A DNA stretch of 64,000 nt from Phymorhynchus buccinoides (Eukaryota > Mollusca > Gastropoda > Neogastropoda > Raphitomidae), in contig CM065698.1 of the NCBI GenBank assembly GCA_017654935.2, forward strand, positions 44,318,361 to 44,382,360, given 5' to 3'. The position numbers and the translations under genes are program-made. Positions 1 through 25,188 of this stretch are shown here, piece after piece; within the stretch, counting starts at the first letter, position 1; each line of letters begins with the position of its first letter. The notes beneath the pieces are model-generated. The model did no database searches and was not told the origin of the DNA. It worked only from the letters and a program-made list of their open reading frames with translations.

Positions 1-39
1 GAGCAATTTCGCGTTGCTCGTGTTTTTGTAGTCATAATA

Positions 40-244
40 GGAAGACGGGGTAAAAAGCCCATGGGCGGGTAAGAAGCCCATGCCAATTATTTTATGAAAT
101 AGAGCAAATTTCAGTCAAGTTTGCCCATGAGACGAACGCTAAACATTAACATTCGTCTCATGGGCAAAATGTGACTGGAATTTGCTTCATTTCATGAGAT
201 AATTGGCATGGGCTTCTTACCCGCCCATGGGCTTTTTACCCCGT
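40..244. repeat. Palindromic MITE, family A, copy 1
   Basis: Near-perfect foldback of about 205 bp. The left end reads GAAGACGGGGTAAAAAGCCC and its complement closes the element near 225-244. The arms meet near 145-150 at CCATGAGACGAA and its inverse. There is no coding capacity. Two more copies lie at 392-602 and 1204-1414. This copy lacks the last bases of the right terminus. Confidence 0.85.
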
Positions 245-288
245 ACGGAGCGGGTTTGTTCCATGCGGATTTTCTTCTTCTTTCTTTT

Positions 289-706
289 ACTTAGGCCGTG
301 TACACATACACACGGATGTTCCGCGCGGAAACCCGTGCGCAATCCACAAATAAGTAAAAAAGAAAGAAGAAAAATAATAATCGGACGTCTGGGAAGACGG
401 GGTAAAAAGCGCATGGGCGGGTAAGAAGCCCACCCCAATTATCTCATGAAATGAAGCAAATTTCAGTCTCATTTTGCCCATGAGACGAGCGTTAATGTCT
501 AGCATTCGTCTCATGGGCAAATTTGACTGAAATTTTCTTTATTTCATGAGATAATTGGGGTGGGCTTCTTACCCGCCCATGCGCTTTTTACCCCGTCTTC
601 CCCTAACAGTATAAGTTCCCCTAATCCGTATACTTTTTCCCTTCTTTCTTTTACTTATTGATTATTTCCGCGCGGAAAATCCTGATGTAGCCGTGCGCTT
701 AGTCTT
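289..706. repeat. MITE, family D (GGCCGTGTACACA), disrupted by a family A palindrome
   Basis: The left end TTAGGCCGTGTACACATA and the following GCGCGGAAACCCGTGCGCAA match the left ends of copies at 23787 and 59176. A family A palindrome (392-602) interrupts it. Sequence resembling the rest of the element resumes after 602 (CTTCTTTCTTTTACTTATTG, then a CCGCGCGGAAA motif). The right end is uncertain. Confidence 0.55.
392..602. repeat. Palindromic MITE, family A, copy 2
   Basis: Complete foldback of about 211 bp bounded by GGAAGACGGGGTAAAAAGCG and its reverse complement. It sits inside an older family D element, so it is the younger insertion. Confidence 0.88.
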
Positions 707-1203
707 CTTTGTCAACATTTGAATATTTCCAGGTCAGGTCATAGAATGAGGACAACTAGGCCTCGCGGCCTCTTAATGTGTCCTTTCTGATTATTTGTAT
801 TCTTTTTCATGATTGGCATGACTAGGACGCTTTTAGATGTGTTAATCATATATTTCAATTGTTGATTCTTGGGGTCTTTATCGAGGAGGTTTTTGAACTG
901 ATTAAGGTTAGGTGCCAATTTAATAACATTTAGAGTATGATCATGATCATTGTCACCTCCAAGGCAGCCATGCTAAGAAGTCAGCCCAGAGGCCGGTGGC
1001 GATTCTAATGGTTGGTGTGGGAGGGTCCGGGGAACTTCGCCCCCCAGAAGCTTGATGATGATTTGAATGTAAAAGAAGCAAAGGAGGCGCTACACGAGGT
1101 CATGGATTTTCCCCTCGGATGGAAGTTCAGTTTAACGTTGCGTATCGGCTTTCGCCATGTACGACGGGCTGAACAAACTTGGGTACAAACAAAAATGTAT
1201 AGG

Positions 1204-1414
1204 TGAAGACGGGGTAAAAAGCGCATGGGCGGGTAAGAAGCCCACCCCAATTATCTCATGAAATGAAGCAAATTTCAGTCTCATTTTGCCCATGAGACTG
1301 GCGTTAATGTCTAGCATTCGTCTCATGGGCAAATTTGACTGACATTTTCTTTTATTTCATGAGATAATTGGGGTGGGCTTCTTACCCGCCCATGCGCTTT
1401 TTACCCCGTCTTCC
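1204..1414. repeat. Palindromic MITE, family A, copy 3
   Basis: Third copy of the palindrome, almost identical to copy 2, bounded by GAAGACGGGGTAAAAAGCGC and its inverse. The high similarity suggests recent amplification. Confidence 0.88.
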
Positions 1415-1559
1415 CTATTCCTGAATCACTGTCTTAGCCAAAGGCCGAGAAGCGATCAGAATTTGTCGTTTGGTTTTCCCCCTCGCTTTTCTTTCTCATT
1501 TTTATATTTATTTATGGGGTGGTGGTAGTGGTGTCAAGACAATTTCTTTAAAAAAAAGT

Positions 1560-1631
1560 CTCCCCGGCGGGGAATTGAACCCCGGTCTCCCGCGTGACAG
1601 GCGGGGATACTGACCACTATACTACCGAGGA
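1560..1631 (-). tRNA. tRNA-Asp (anticodon GTC)
   Basis: The complement folds as a standard 72-nt tRNA. The acceptor 5' strand TCCTCGG pairs with CCGGGGA. The D arm contains TATAGTGGTCAGTAT. The anticodon stem-loop is CCCGCCTGTCACGCGGG with anticodon GTC (complement of 1596-1598), and the T arm carries the B box GGTTCAATTCC. The discriminator base is G at 1560. The adjoining A run at about 1551-1558 reads as T residues on the gene strand and would serve as an RNA polymerase III terminator. No CCA is encoded, as in eukaryotes, and no intron is seen. It looks functional. Confidence 0.96.
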
Positions 1632-2603
1632 CCCTGAAATCAGTGGTAAAAGTATTGTGATAACAAAAGAACTTGAGAATAATCCTAGGGATAGAATTCT
1701 AACCACAGAACTAAAGCGTTATTTTAACCCTAACTTTTACCTGATTCAAAGCAAGTTTTTTTAAAAGACTCTTCGTTAATTCTATGACACAAAACGGCCC
1801 TGTCAAATGACCCTGAACAAAAATAATTAATTCCGATATCCCATCAGTTACAAAACAGTCTAAAATCTAATCCAAGTTTTCCTACCACACTGTGATTATT
1901 TCACTTCCGGACATCCGTAGCACCCGCCCCTTTCAGTCCTCGAACCGGTGAAGAAGGAAAAAATTATAGTAATTATCTGAAGGTAATCGTCTGTTCTGAA
2001 TCATGTGTACCGTGTTGTTGTTTTAATCAATGGTATGCATCTGTGTCGCCTTGTATTCTTCGCTAGTAAGTGCTCATTAGAGTTTAAAAAATCGATTTGA
2101 AACCATGAGAGTAAGATAACTGATAAGATGTAGTTCTTTTCTGAAATTTGCTACATAATTTCCACAACCCGCACTCTATCTGTGAGTGTGAATGCTCACT
2201 GTTTGTAAATCAATTGAGTTCTGTTGAACTTTCAATCGCCTTGATTTTGGAAGAAAACAGTGTCACAAACTTTTCTATACGACTTACGAGTCATGAATGA
2301 AAAAGTAGAACAATACTTACAAAAATCTCGCCTCCTTTTGCAAATTATTGACGACAGACAACACATCTTTACTCCAAGTTAACTATTTTTCTCCAGTTTT
2401 ATCAGCATTATAATGGGAATTGCTTAAATATTTGTTTTTATGCACATCCCTAAAAATATATTCCTCTGCAATTATTTTTTTTAAATGTCAAAAAAAATCC
2501 AGACTTTTTTGTCAAGCATAATATTTTTATATTGTTATTTTATATAAATAACAGAGAGAGAGAGAGAAAGTGAGCAGGCAAGCACATATTAATTGCACAA
2601 ATG
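1632..2603. other. Mostly unique AT-rich DNA upstream of AP2M1
   Basis: Apart from the possible promoter near 1900, no gene, tRNA-like fold or recognisable repeat was seen. Poly-T and short GA runs occur near 2480-2570. Confidence 0.5.
1900..1985 (+). promoter_or_regulatory. Possible AP2M1 promoter and untranslated first exon
   Basis: An ETS-type motif ACTTCCGG lies at 1903-1910 in a locally GC-richer stretch. It is followed about 70 bp later by CTGAAG|GTAATC, which could be the donor of a noncoding first exon. AP2M1 exon 1 as called here has an acceptor (CTTACAG) before its ATG, so an upstream noncoding exon is required. This position is a guess; transcript data would decide. Confidence 0.3.
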
Positions 2604-2705
2604 TTTAGGTTAGGTTAGTAGGTTAGGATATTGGGACGAATTAAAACATAGCCGTTAGGGTTTCAAGCGTCCCATCCTTAATAATATAATTTATAATGTA
2701 CAAGG
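2604..2705 (+). repeat. Dispersed repeat with GGTTAGGTTAGGATATTGGGAC core
   Basis: The sequence from the GGTTAGGTTAG tract through the AT-rich tail at 2670-2700 recurs inverted at about 42800-42885. Both copies end only about 30-45 bp before a coding-exon acceptor (AP2M1 exon 1 and TMEM201 exon 5). No coding capacity. Confidence 0.6.
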
Positions 2706-2732
2706 TTTGTTTGTGTGTACTTGCACTTACAG

Positions 2733-16909
<14,177 letters not shown>

Positions 16910-16916
<7 letters not shown>

Positions 16917-17421
16917 GGCACCCTGACGGATGAGTTTTTGCAAGAAAAACGTCAAGATCACCAGGTAAGCACCCTTTACAGAGATCGCAGCACTCATTTT
17001 GCTCTGGTTTCCTAGAAATTAAACCGTCAAATCGGCGATTCCTCCTTGACGGAGGTGCTGGAAGTCAAATTATTTCAGTAACAGAGAAGGCATGTGCTGC
17101 CTGAGTTAGACCAAATCGTTTGCACAAAATGTCCACAATACACACCTTTTTTAGTATTTTTTATACAGTTTACCAAACAGAGTTTCACTCACACTGCACT
17201 ACAAAGAAGAAAAAGCTTCAACACCCTGAGTGGCCTCCACCCACCCCGTCCAAAATGGCTTCTCTCTCCGGCAACTCCGCCAAGGAGAAATTGCCGTTTT
17301 AACAGTTTGATATATATAGGAAACCAGAGCAAAGTGAGTGTTCCGATCCTTGAAAAGGCTGTCTTTCTGGTGACCTCGACGTGTTTCTTACAAAAACTAA
17401 TCCGTCAGGGTGCCCCTTTAA
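16910..17421. repeat. piggyBac-like MITE, family J, copy 1
   Basis: Flanked by TTAA. The left end AAAGGGGCACCCTGACGGAT is inverted at the right end, and inner arms carry CGTCAAGATCACC and its inverse. About 510 bp, inserted at the end of the AP2M1 3' minisatellite. A second copy is at 56072-56616. Confidence 0.85.
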
Positions 17422-17481
17422 CACACTCACCACCATCGCCATCTTCAGCGACTGCACAGTAGCTCAGCTGGTTTCTTTGTT

Positions 17482-17647
17482 TGTTGTTGTCGTACTCTGG
17501 CTTAAAGACTCCAGGGATCATCCCAACAGCCGAAGCACTTGAACACCAAGGTACAAATGCATCAGCCAGGGATGATAACATTACGTGTGTGACCGTTTTT
17601 GATTACCCCGCCACGTGGGCAGCCACACTCCGACTTCGGAGGATGCT
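17482..17647 (+). repeat. Dispersed repeat family O, copy 3
   Basis: Contains CTGGCTTAAAGACTCCAGGG, ATCATCCCAACAGCCGAAGC and GTGACCGTTTTTGATTACCC. Confidence 0.65.
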
Positions 17648-17898
17648 CAGCTGGTGAGAACTGGACAGTGGGACCATCACATCATGATAGTAAACACAGT
17701 CACAGATTGAAGTTTGCAATATAACGTCGGTTGTGTTTTGTTAGAAATGGGGCCTAGAAATGAACACTGATGCTGGTAGATAGAGATTTAGGTTTGCAAA
17801 GTGAACATTGGTGGTGTTTTGATGATAATGGACGCAAGAAATGAAAGCTGATGATGGTAGATAGATATTTAAATGATGACGATAGATAGAGACTTGTA

Positions 17899-18296
17899 TT
17901 TCGTTGGTGAAAGTCTGAAACCTTGTATTTGTAACTCAGTTTTGGTAGTTTTGAGAAAAATGGAAAAAAATATGTTTTAAAACTTAACCGCGTTTACCAC
18001 TGAATATGTTGTTCAAGACATTGCGAGTTCAGTCATGCATTTTGTTAAAATTACTTCTTTTTTTTAATACTTGAAAAAACACGAAGATACAAGGTTTTTG
18101 TCCTTAAGTAGATCTGAATTTGGGACTTACGAGTTTTTCTTCAATTTACGCAACCTCGTTTACAGCGGATTGAAAGTCGTTAGAGATACGAGCTTTTGGT
18201 GGAATGTGGCGGTAAAAATTAGAAAGCTGACTCAAAACTCAACCCCCCCCCCAAATCAAGTTACGAGGTTTCTGACTTTCAGTGTTTCACCGATGA
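17899..18296. repeat. MITE, family G, copy 2
   Basis: CGTTGGTGAAAGTCTGAAAC at the left and its inverse TTTCAGTGTTTCACCGATGA at the right. The interior matches 7372-7762. Confidence 0.72.
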
Positions 18297-18439
18297 TTTT
18301 GGAAAATGAACTTATGTTTTTTTTAATATAGAAATTAGAATGGGCTCAAGAAATGAATGTTACTGATGCTGGTAGATAAGAGATTTCAGTTTGCAAAGTG
18401 AACAGTGATGGTTGCTTGATAGAAATAGCCCCCCCCCCC

Positions 18440-18760
18440 CCCCCCCCCCTCGTGGGATACCGGGAAGTCTTGTATAAATAGTTCCCCCACCTTCTGGAAG
18501 TTCTGTGCTTGTAACTTCCTCTAATCTGTCACTCTCTTTGACTATGTCTTTTCCCTTTGCTTACTGTCATCTACTATCGTTCTGCCTAACCGGTCCATTC
18601 TCCTGCCTTTTTTTCACGAAACACTTTCCAAAAGATTTCCTCCAGCCGAAGTCGGACTTGCTGGGCCTAACTATTTCTTAGTTAGGCGCATAACAGCAGC
18701 ATGACACATCTCCGCTCATAATTGACAGGAAACTGTCTGAGCGATCGAAGAAGAAGAAGA
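18440..18760 (-). repeat. Family Q dispersed repeat, copy 2
   Basis: Inverted copy: GATACCGGGAAGTCTTGTAT, CACCTTCTGGAAGTTCTGTG, then CGAAGTCGGACTTGCTGGGC and TATTTCTTAGTTAGGCGCAT. It is preceded by a poly-C run at 18428-18449. Confidence 0.65.
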
Positions 18761-19126
18761 AATGGACAAAGGAAATGGAAACTGATAGCAAAAAGGTGAC
18801 AAGGTTGGATAGGTACAGACACTTTGAAATGAACACTGACAATGTTAGAAAGGAAAACCATCACATGAACACCTGTGATGTTACCTTGAAAGGAAAGAGG
18901 CGTGATTCTTCTGCACAATATCATATTTTCTGTTGTTTGTAGGCACTATTAGAAAGCGTTTATTCTTATTTTCTACACATGACAATTATTAAGAAACCTG
19001 TGTTAAAACGACAGTGTATTAAACCCTTATAGATGAATGTACAACAGATGTGTATAGAGGATGTTACATTTTCATTTCCAGATTAATTTCATGTGGACAT
19101 TCTTTGTCATGAACAGTTACAATTTT

Positions 19127-19517
19127 GGGTAAAGGTCAAGATGTGCCACCCCCCCTACCTATCTCGGTTAATTGTATTTTTCCGTTATTGCCTTTCTTAC
19201 CATACATAAAGCTGTATTTTAGGAACATTTTTAGCTAATAACCTTTTTGGAATACTAACCCTAACCCTAACCCTAACCCTACCCCCCACCGTATAAGACG
19301 GAAAAACGCAACGAACCACAACTGTGACAAATCGCGGTGTACTGCAGTACATAGTGGGGGGTAGGGTTAGGTTTAGGGTTAGGGTTAGTATTCCAAAAAG
19401 GTAATTAGCTAAAAATGTTCCTAAAATACAGCTTTATGTATGGTAAGAAAGGCAAAAACGGAAAAATACAATTAACCGAGAAATGCATGGGGGGTGGCAC
19501 ATCTTTACCTTTACCCA
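19127..19517. repeat. Foldback MITE with telomere-like (TTAGGG)n arms, copy 1
   Basis: The outer arm GGGTAAAGGTCAAGATGTGC is inverted at the right end. Both arms pass through AAAGCTGTATTTTAGGAACA into AACCCTAACCCTAACCC (left) and TTAGGGTTAGGGTTAG (right). The centre holds GTACTGCAGTAC, a short palindrome. A second copy, with the centre in the opposite orientation, is at 40192-40597. Confidence 0.9.
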
Positions 19518-19721
19518 ATTTTGTTGCATGCAATGTCGTTAGTGTAAGCTCCCAGTCATTTAAAAACACCTTGAACTATAAGGCATCCACATGGTGAAAA
19601 CTGACAAAGAAGTAAAGCACTGGACTATGCTTGAACACATTCTTTAGGTCATCTTTTATCAAGAATGACTGTAATGTCCAAATAAAGAAAAAGAAAAAAC
19701 ACAAACAAACAAACAGAAAAT

Positions 19722-20143
19722 GTGACCCAGCACCACGAAAGGGACATTAAGTCACTGGGCTAGTTTCTAAATACCGGCTTGGAAAGTTTTAAAAAATCTA
19801 AATTTTTTGTCAATTTTGAGTTATGGATAATTTCTTGTTCTCTAACAACTTATCTTTCTTATTTATAAAGGACCATCTTTAATATGGTCTCTAAATGGTC
19901 GTATAAGTGCTTTAAAATGAGTAGGTCAATGCATTTTCTTGAGCTAAGCCAGACTTTAGACTTTTCTCAAAATGGCAGACGCTCACCCTACTAACTTGAA
20001 ATGCTCATAACTCTGGAACGAAAAAAGATACAAGAATGGTTCTTGTATCGTTAGAAAGAGAATTGTCTGAAGTTTTTAAATGTAAAATTTTCTCAGAATG
20101 GTCAGTTTGACACTTCAATGTCCTTTTCATGGTGCTGGGTCGC
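19722..20143. repeat. MITE, family E, copy 1
   Basis: The left end GTGACCCAGCACCACGAAAG is inverted at the right end with small changes (CTTTTCATGGTGCTGGGTCGC less its first base). 422 bp, non-coding. A larger copy with nested insertions is at 23692-24976. Confidence 0.82.
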
Positions 20144-20415
20144 AAATGGAATGGAGAGCAGAGCAATACTGTGTCATTGAAATTCTTTTAAAAGTACAAG
20201 TAGCAGTAAACTGATGTAAAACAAAGGAAATAAAATAATTTTAGAATACTGGGTCATTTTCGTTGCAAACCCTGCTAAACTCTTTAATATAAACGCCAGT
20301 TGTTTTTAACTTTCTCAAATGAAAAGCTCAAATGGCCATGATTTGTATTGTATTACCACACATCCTTAAAGTGTGTGGATCTTTTCCTTGTGGGGCTTGT
20401 TCATGTGTTTGTTTT

Positions 20416-20671
20416 AAGCCGGCGACAGACTATGTGACTGCCTCATGTGACTCGATCAGGTCGTGATGTTTCACCTCATTTGCATACCATGCTGCTCGAT
20501 CAGTCTGACTCAGTCGGGCCCAGTCAGGTGACAGGGTCGAATAGGGTGGGTTCTAAATTTCACTGATCGAGTCAGATGACTTGTGACCTCTTCTGTGCGG
20601 GAAACAAAATTTGGTCTACGTCACGACCTGATCGAGTCATATGAGGCAGTCGCATAGTCTGTCTCCAGCTT
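20416..20671. repeat. MITE, family B, copy 2
   Basis: The same inverted arms as 3390-3643 (CTATGTGACTGCCTCATGTG and its inverse), with a near-identical interior. Confidence 0.87.
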
Positions 20672-20772
20672 AAGACACACTTGATCAGAACAGTGCATTT
20701 CTTTGTATCTCTGTTTGTCTCATTGGCATCATGTTACAACCATAGCTCTCAATAAGAAATGCAAAACATGCA

Positions 20773-21037
20773 CATGGGTGCAACTTTTCCTGCTATACAA
20801 GGATGTCCTGTTTTTGAATTTTACCAGAAAAGAAAGTTATTTTTTTCAAATTTGTCCAACAAGATCTTTGTGTGTCTACTGTATTTTACAAACACTTTAA
20901 GATAAGCATTTGTATAAATTGTGGAAAAAGCAAACTAAAATACCTTCAAAAATCATTCATTTTCTTCAGCTGCAGGGGGACATTACCCCTAGACCCCGGC
21001 CTTTCATGTTTTTTCGTTTTGTGTAGTTGCACCCGTG
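20773..21037. repeat. MITE, family C, copy 3
   Basis: CATGGGTGCAACTTTTCCTG at the left and AGTTGCACCCGTG at the right. Confidence 0.82.
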
Positions 21038-22412
21038 CTCACAGACTAATGTCAAGTGGGAACAGCTGAAATTGGTGTGAAATGTGTCTAAGGACTTCAG
21101 GACAGAATCTTAGAGTATTTGCAACGCTTCGAAACTTTGTTGGCCATAGTAACCAAACAAATAAATTCAAGTTACTTATAGATTATATAAATTAAAAATA
21201 ACTGTTTACATTGAAAAATAATTTTTCACCTTTTATTTGAAATAACTTGAAAAGGTTTCTTTATACAAGTTCTCTTCTGTATTAGGTGTTTGTTTGAAAT
21301 GTACCTTGCACACAGATTGAAAAAAAATCTTTTTGGGTTTGTCTAAGCTTTCAACAGGTTTTGAATAAAAACTTTAGTGTGTGTTTTTCTACGCTGTATC
21401 CGTGGACTGTACTTCCGTTTTGAACTGGACAGTAAAAAGTAACTGGTGATGGTATGTTATAATCTTCACATGTTTTGTGTGCAAACAATTGATTGGCTGT
21501 TGACATGTTTTCCCAATGTCATTGATCTGGATTCAATGTGTTCCATCTACTAACAGTCATTTTCATAACAGCAATAATAGGACTTTTAGTAGTAGAGCAG
21601 ACCTGAAGTAGATGTTTTCGAAGTTAGTGAGTGTGCCCCAAAACATTATTACATATTATGATGAAATGGTGTAATACTGTGTGTTTCTGATTCACAAACA
21701 TTCATTCCAACATTTGTTTCAATAAATATATGTACACATGTATTCCCTTCACAGTGTTTGTGAACATATCTGCTAGTCAAGCAAAGCAATGGCTGAAGTC
21801 TTTAGTTGTTGTTGCTGTTGGCTTACCCTGGCTAAAAGACTCCAGGGATCATCCCAACAGCGAAAACACTTGAACACTATGGTACAAGTACCCCGCCACA
21901 TGGGCAGCCACACTCCGTTTTCAGGGGGAGAAGTCTTTAATTATGGCTTGTTTCTCTGTTGGTGGGTGTGGGGAGGTTTGCACACATTCCATTTCTAGGT
22001 ACTAAACATTTAGGTTAGTTAATTCCTTTAGCTATGTATATATAGTTAGCAAATAAGTGGGTGGGGAAAGTGTGGTAAAATACCTAGAAATGTGTAATTA
22101 GTAATGAGGCTTCGCTGTATACCGAAAATTCTCTGCCCCTGTCTCGTGGCATGAGATGCCAACGCCACCTACTTAAGATTATCGCCCTTGCCTGTCAGGA
22201 ACTAGTAGTATATAGCCACAGAAAATTATCTGCTCCTGACTCGTCACCACGGGGCATCGGCAGTTCAGGCCTAAAATTATCGCACTTTCGTGTCGTCAAG
22301 GAGTTGTATTGTACCTCATTGGAGTTTAAAAAAAAAAATAATGATTGTTCTTTTTTCTTGTCCTGAGAATTTCTGTGGTCGATTATTTCTCCTGATGCAG
22401 AGTAATCTAGAT
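21038..22412. other. Intergenic DNA downstream of AP2M1
   Basis: AT-rich, without a recognised gene. It contains one partial family O repeat (21819-21935). Candidate AATAAA signals for AP2M1 exist at about 19680 and 23616, but neither can be assigned without transcript data. Confidence 0.45.
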
Positions 22413-22768
22413 AAAGGCCTTCGCACACTAGCATCAGGCGTCAATTGTTTCTCAGAGCAATGCCTTGACGCGTTGACGCCTGCATCACAGCACACATTTC
22501 GGGTTCAAGCAAGTCTGCCATTTTTTTTCTTCAATCAGAGTTATGGTCCTTCCGTCCGTTGTGATTGGCTAGTTTCACGATCTCTGCGATCTTGAGCATC
22601 AAAATTAGAGCCGGTTCTATTCTCGAGCAACAAAAAATCGCGCAGCTACGCATAAAAAATCCTGCCGCGCCGCAAATCTCTTACACGCAAGCGGCGTATC
22701 AAACTGCGCCTTGCAGCAAAACATCGCCGCGATCTCGAGATCTTGACGCTAGTGTACGAAGCCCTTTA
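22413..22768 (+). repeat. MITE, family K, copy 1
   Basis: Left TTCGCACACTAGCATCAGGC and right GACGCTAGTGTACGAAG are imperfect inverted ends. The interior contains CAACAAAAAATCGCGCAGCT. A longer inverted copy is at 57358-57904. Confidence 0.8.
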
Positions 22769-23691
22769 CGGATCTGACACACCTGTTATTTTCTCTCTTT
22801 TATTATTGCTTCAAAAGTGTACTACCCCCTTTTTTTTATCTCTCTTTCATTATTGCTTCCAAAGTGTACTACCCCTTTCTCTCTTTCATAATTGCTTCCA
22901 AAGGGTATTCCCTGTTTGTTTGTTAGTTTTGTCTTTTACTATTCTTTCCTGTATGTATTCCCTGCTTTCATGCTGCACGCCACAGTTTATAGTCTGTCTC
23001 TGCATGTTCAACATGGGGCCTATATTTTGTCAGCCAAATGAGTAATGCTCATATGTTACGTTTGTATTTGGGAATTCGTTTCCGTTGTCATCGCAGTCTG
23101 ATGACACCTTTTTAAGTTGTTTTTCTTTTTCTAAGGGATATTGTTTGTTTGTTGTTTGTTTGTGTTCGTTCTTTTTCTTTTGTTTGGTTTATTTCCAATT
23201 GTACTTCACAGCCATTTTTTTTTCTTCTTCTTCATTATGTTTTTTTTTTTAATGAAATTGTGATATATCACCTCTCTGTGTTATATAATGTTCACACCAC
23301 ATCTTTTGCAGGCTAAAGGACCATTGTACAAGCACTTGAGTGAATAATTTCCTGTGTGTATCTTTTGATAAATGTTATGTGACAAGCCTCGGATGATTTT
23401 GCACTTAATTTGCAGACATCGTTATGGATGGATTGCCGATTGTTGAATTGTTTAGGACCTTTTTGTGTAAAACGTATGGTGTTGCAATTGTTTCAAACCA
23501 TTTTGTGTAAAACGTATGGTGTTACAATTGTTTCAAACCATTTTGTATATGCCCACTGTAGGTTACTTCTCCTAGAATTAGCCACCACCATTATTTAATG
23601 ACATAGAATAGATCAATAAATGTTGTCATATACAAAGATGAATTGTGCTGAACAGTGTGTGAGTTTACGTATTCATATGTCAAGATCATAT
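22769..23691. other. T-rich intergenic stretch
   Basis: A short tandem duplication (TTTTGTGTAAAACGTATGGT, two units near 23460-23550) is visible, plus an AATAAA near 23616. No gene seen. Confidence 0.45.
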
Positions 23692-23786
23692 GTGACCCAG
23701 CAGTACGAAAGGGACATTAAGTCGCTGGGATAGTTTCTCACAACAGGCTTGCAAAGTCAAAAATCTCATTTTTTGTTCATTTTGAG

Positions 23787-23975
23787 TTAGGCCGTGTACA
23801 CACATAAGCGGATATTCCATGCGGAAACCTGTGCGCAATCCATAAATAAGTCAAACAAAGAAGGGAAAAGATTTGCGCAGGTGTCCGAATTTCCCCTATA
23901 TGCGTAAACTTTTATCCTTCTTTCTTCCACTTATAGGGTTTTCGGAACTTACGCATCTAATGTGAACCCGGCCTT
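23787..23975. repeat. MITE, family D, flanked by TTA duplication
   Basis: GAG-TTA|GGCCGTGTACACAC ... GTGAACCCGGCC|TTA-TGG. The undisturbed family E copy reads GAGTTATGG at this point, which proves a 3-bp TTA target duplication. That fits the PIF/Harbinger superfamily (TWA target). Confidence 0.85.
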
Positions 23976-24190
23976 ATGGGTATTTTTGTGTTCTCAAACA
24001 TCTTATCTTTCATATTTGTAAAGGATAATCTTTAATATGGTCTTAAAGGTCTTTTAAAATGAGTAGGTCAATGCATTTTCTTCAGCTAGGCTAAACTTTA
24101 GACTGTGTTGTCTCAAAATGGCTGATGCTCACCCAATTAACTTTAAATGCTCATAACTATGGAATGAGAAATGATACAAGAATGGGGCTT

Positions 24191-24318
24191 ATGTTAAGAT
24201 CAGCTCCCTCCGCTGTTCCAGGGTGAAGTTGGCCAATCAGCTCCCTCCAATTTACCTTTTCCGTTAAGCTGATTGGCCAACTTCACCCTGGAACAGCGGA
24301 GGGAGCTGATCTTAACAT
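24191..24318. repeat. Palindromic MITE, family F, copy 1
   Basis: ATGTTAAGATCAGCTCCCTC with an exact inverse at the right end, and inner arms GAAGTTGGCCAATCAGC. Near-perfect hairpin. A second, asymmetric copy is at 35725-35864. Confidence 0.88.
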
Positions 24319-25188
24319 TTGCCAAGAATGGTTCTTGCATCATCAGAACGAGAATTGTCTGCAGTTTCCAAATATATAATTTTCTCAGAATGGTCAGTTC
24401 GACACTTAACTCTTCTACTACCAAGTATTACTTAGACTGTTTACCGTTGCGCACCAAGTAATTTTTGCTGCTGCACTGATTTTCGCACACACTCACTTTA
24501 AAAATTAATTAAAAAACTACTCCCTCGAATCATCACTAAATTTACCTGTGTCGATCTGCTGCTGCAAACCCAAGATCGTTTCAACACTTTCGATGCTCTT
24601 TTTGATTCACTTAAGTTCAGATTATGCCACTTTTTCCACAGTAAATGCTTCGTAGGCACTATCGCCATCTTGTAGAGGTTCACGCCAAAAGTCGTCAGTT
24701 TCCATCGTCGAAAACGCGACGAAAATCGATTGAAAATTACAAAATTTAGCCTACAAATGAAGATGGCGGAAGGTTGTGCTTTCCCTGAGCGAACTGCACA
24801 TGTCACGGAAGTAAAGGATGTGATGTGATATAAATCGCGCAAAGGGGGACACCGGGGTTTGCCTAGTATCTGGCGGTCAAACCCGCCCGTGGCTAGCAAC
24901 GGTATACGGTAAACCGGCGGGTCAACCCGCCGACGGTAGTAGAACAGCTAATGTCCCTTTCGTGGTGCTGGGTCACCAATGTGCCTGTGTGTGTGTGTGT
25001 GCGGAAGATGATTATGCCAACACTGGCCCAGAAATTAAAAGCAACATACCCAAATGAAATAGCGATCAGGTTTAATATCAGGCAATAATAAAGATAGTTG
25101 TTGTTTTTTAAGACTAATAGCAATTCATATTTTACACAATATGGAATCTCGAAGACATAAAAATAATGTACAAAGAAATTAACCCTTT

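Larger units (their letters stand above)
23692..24976. repeat. MITE, family E, copy 2, with three nested insertions
   Basis: Ends GTGACCCAGCAGTACGAAAG and its inverse CTTTCGTGGTGCTGGGTCAC. Relative to copy 1 it carries a family D MITE (23787-23975, duplicated TTA), a family F palindrome (24191-24318) and a further insertion at about 24415-24945 whose ends were not resolved. Confidence 0.82.

Noticed and set aside
217..520. Overlapping ORFs on both strands near 203-520 and 1005-1332
   Set aside because: Caused by palindromic MITEs, which translate similarly on both strands.
19258..19400. A chromosome end, suggested by TTAGGG repeats
   Set aside because: Repeats are short, in inverted pairs inside a repeated element, and flanked by ordinary sequence on both sides.
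23616..23621. AATAAA as the AP2M1 polyadenylation signal
   Set aside because: It lies 7 kb beyond the stop codon, past many MITEs; nothing links it to AP2M1 rather than chance in AT-rich DNA.
24498..24899. 133-codon minus-strand ORF
   Set aside because: Lies in the unresolved insertion inside a family E MITE; no recognisable protein family or splice signals. It cannot be excluded as part of a mobile element.
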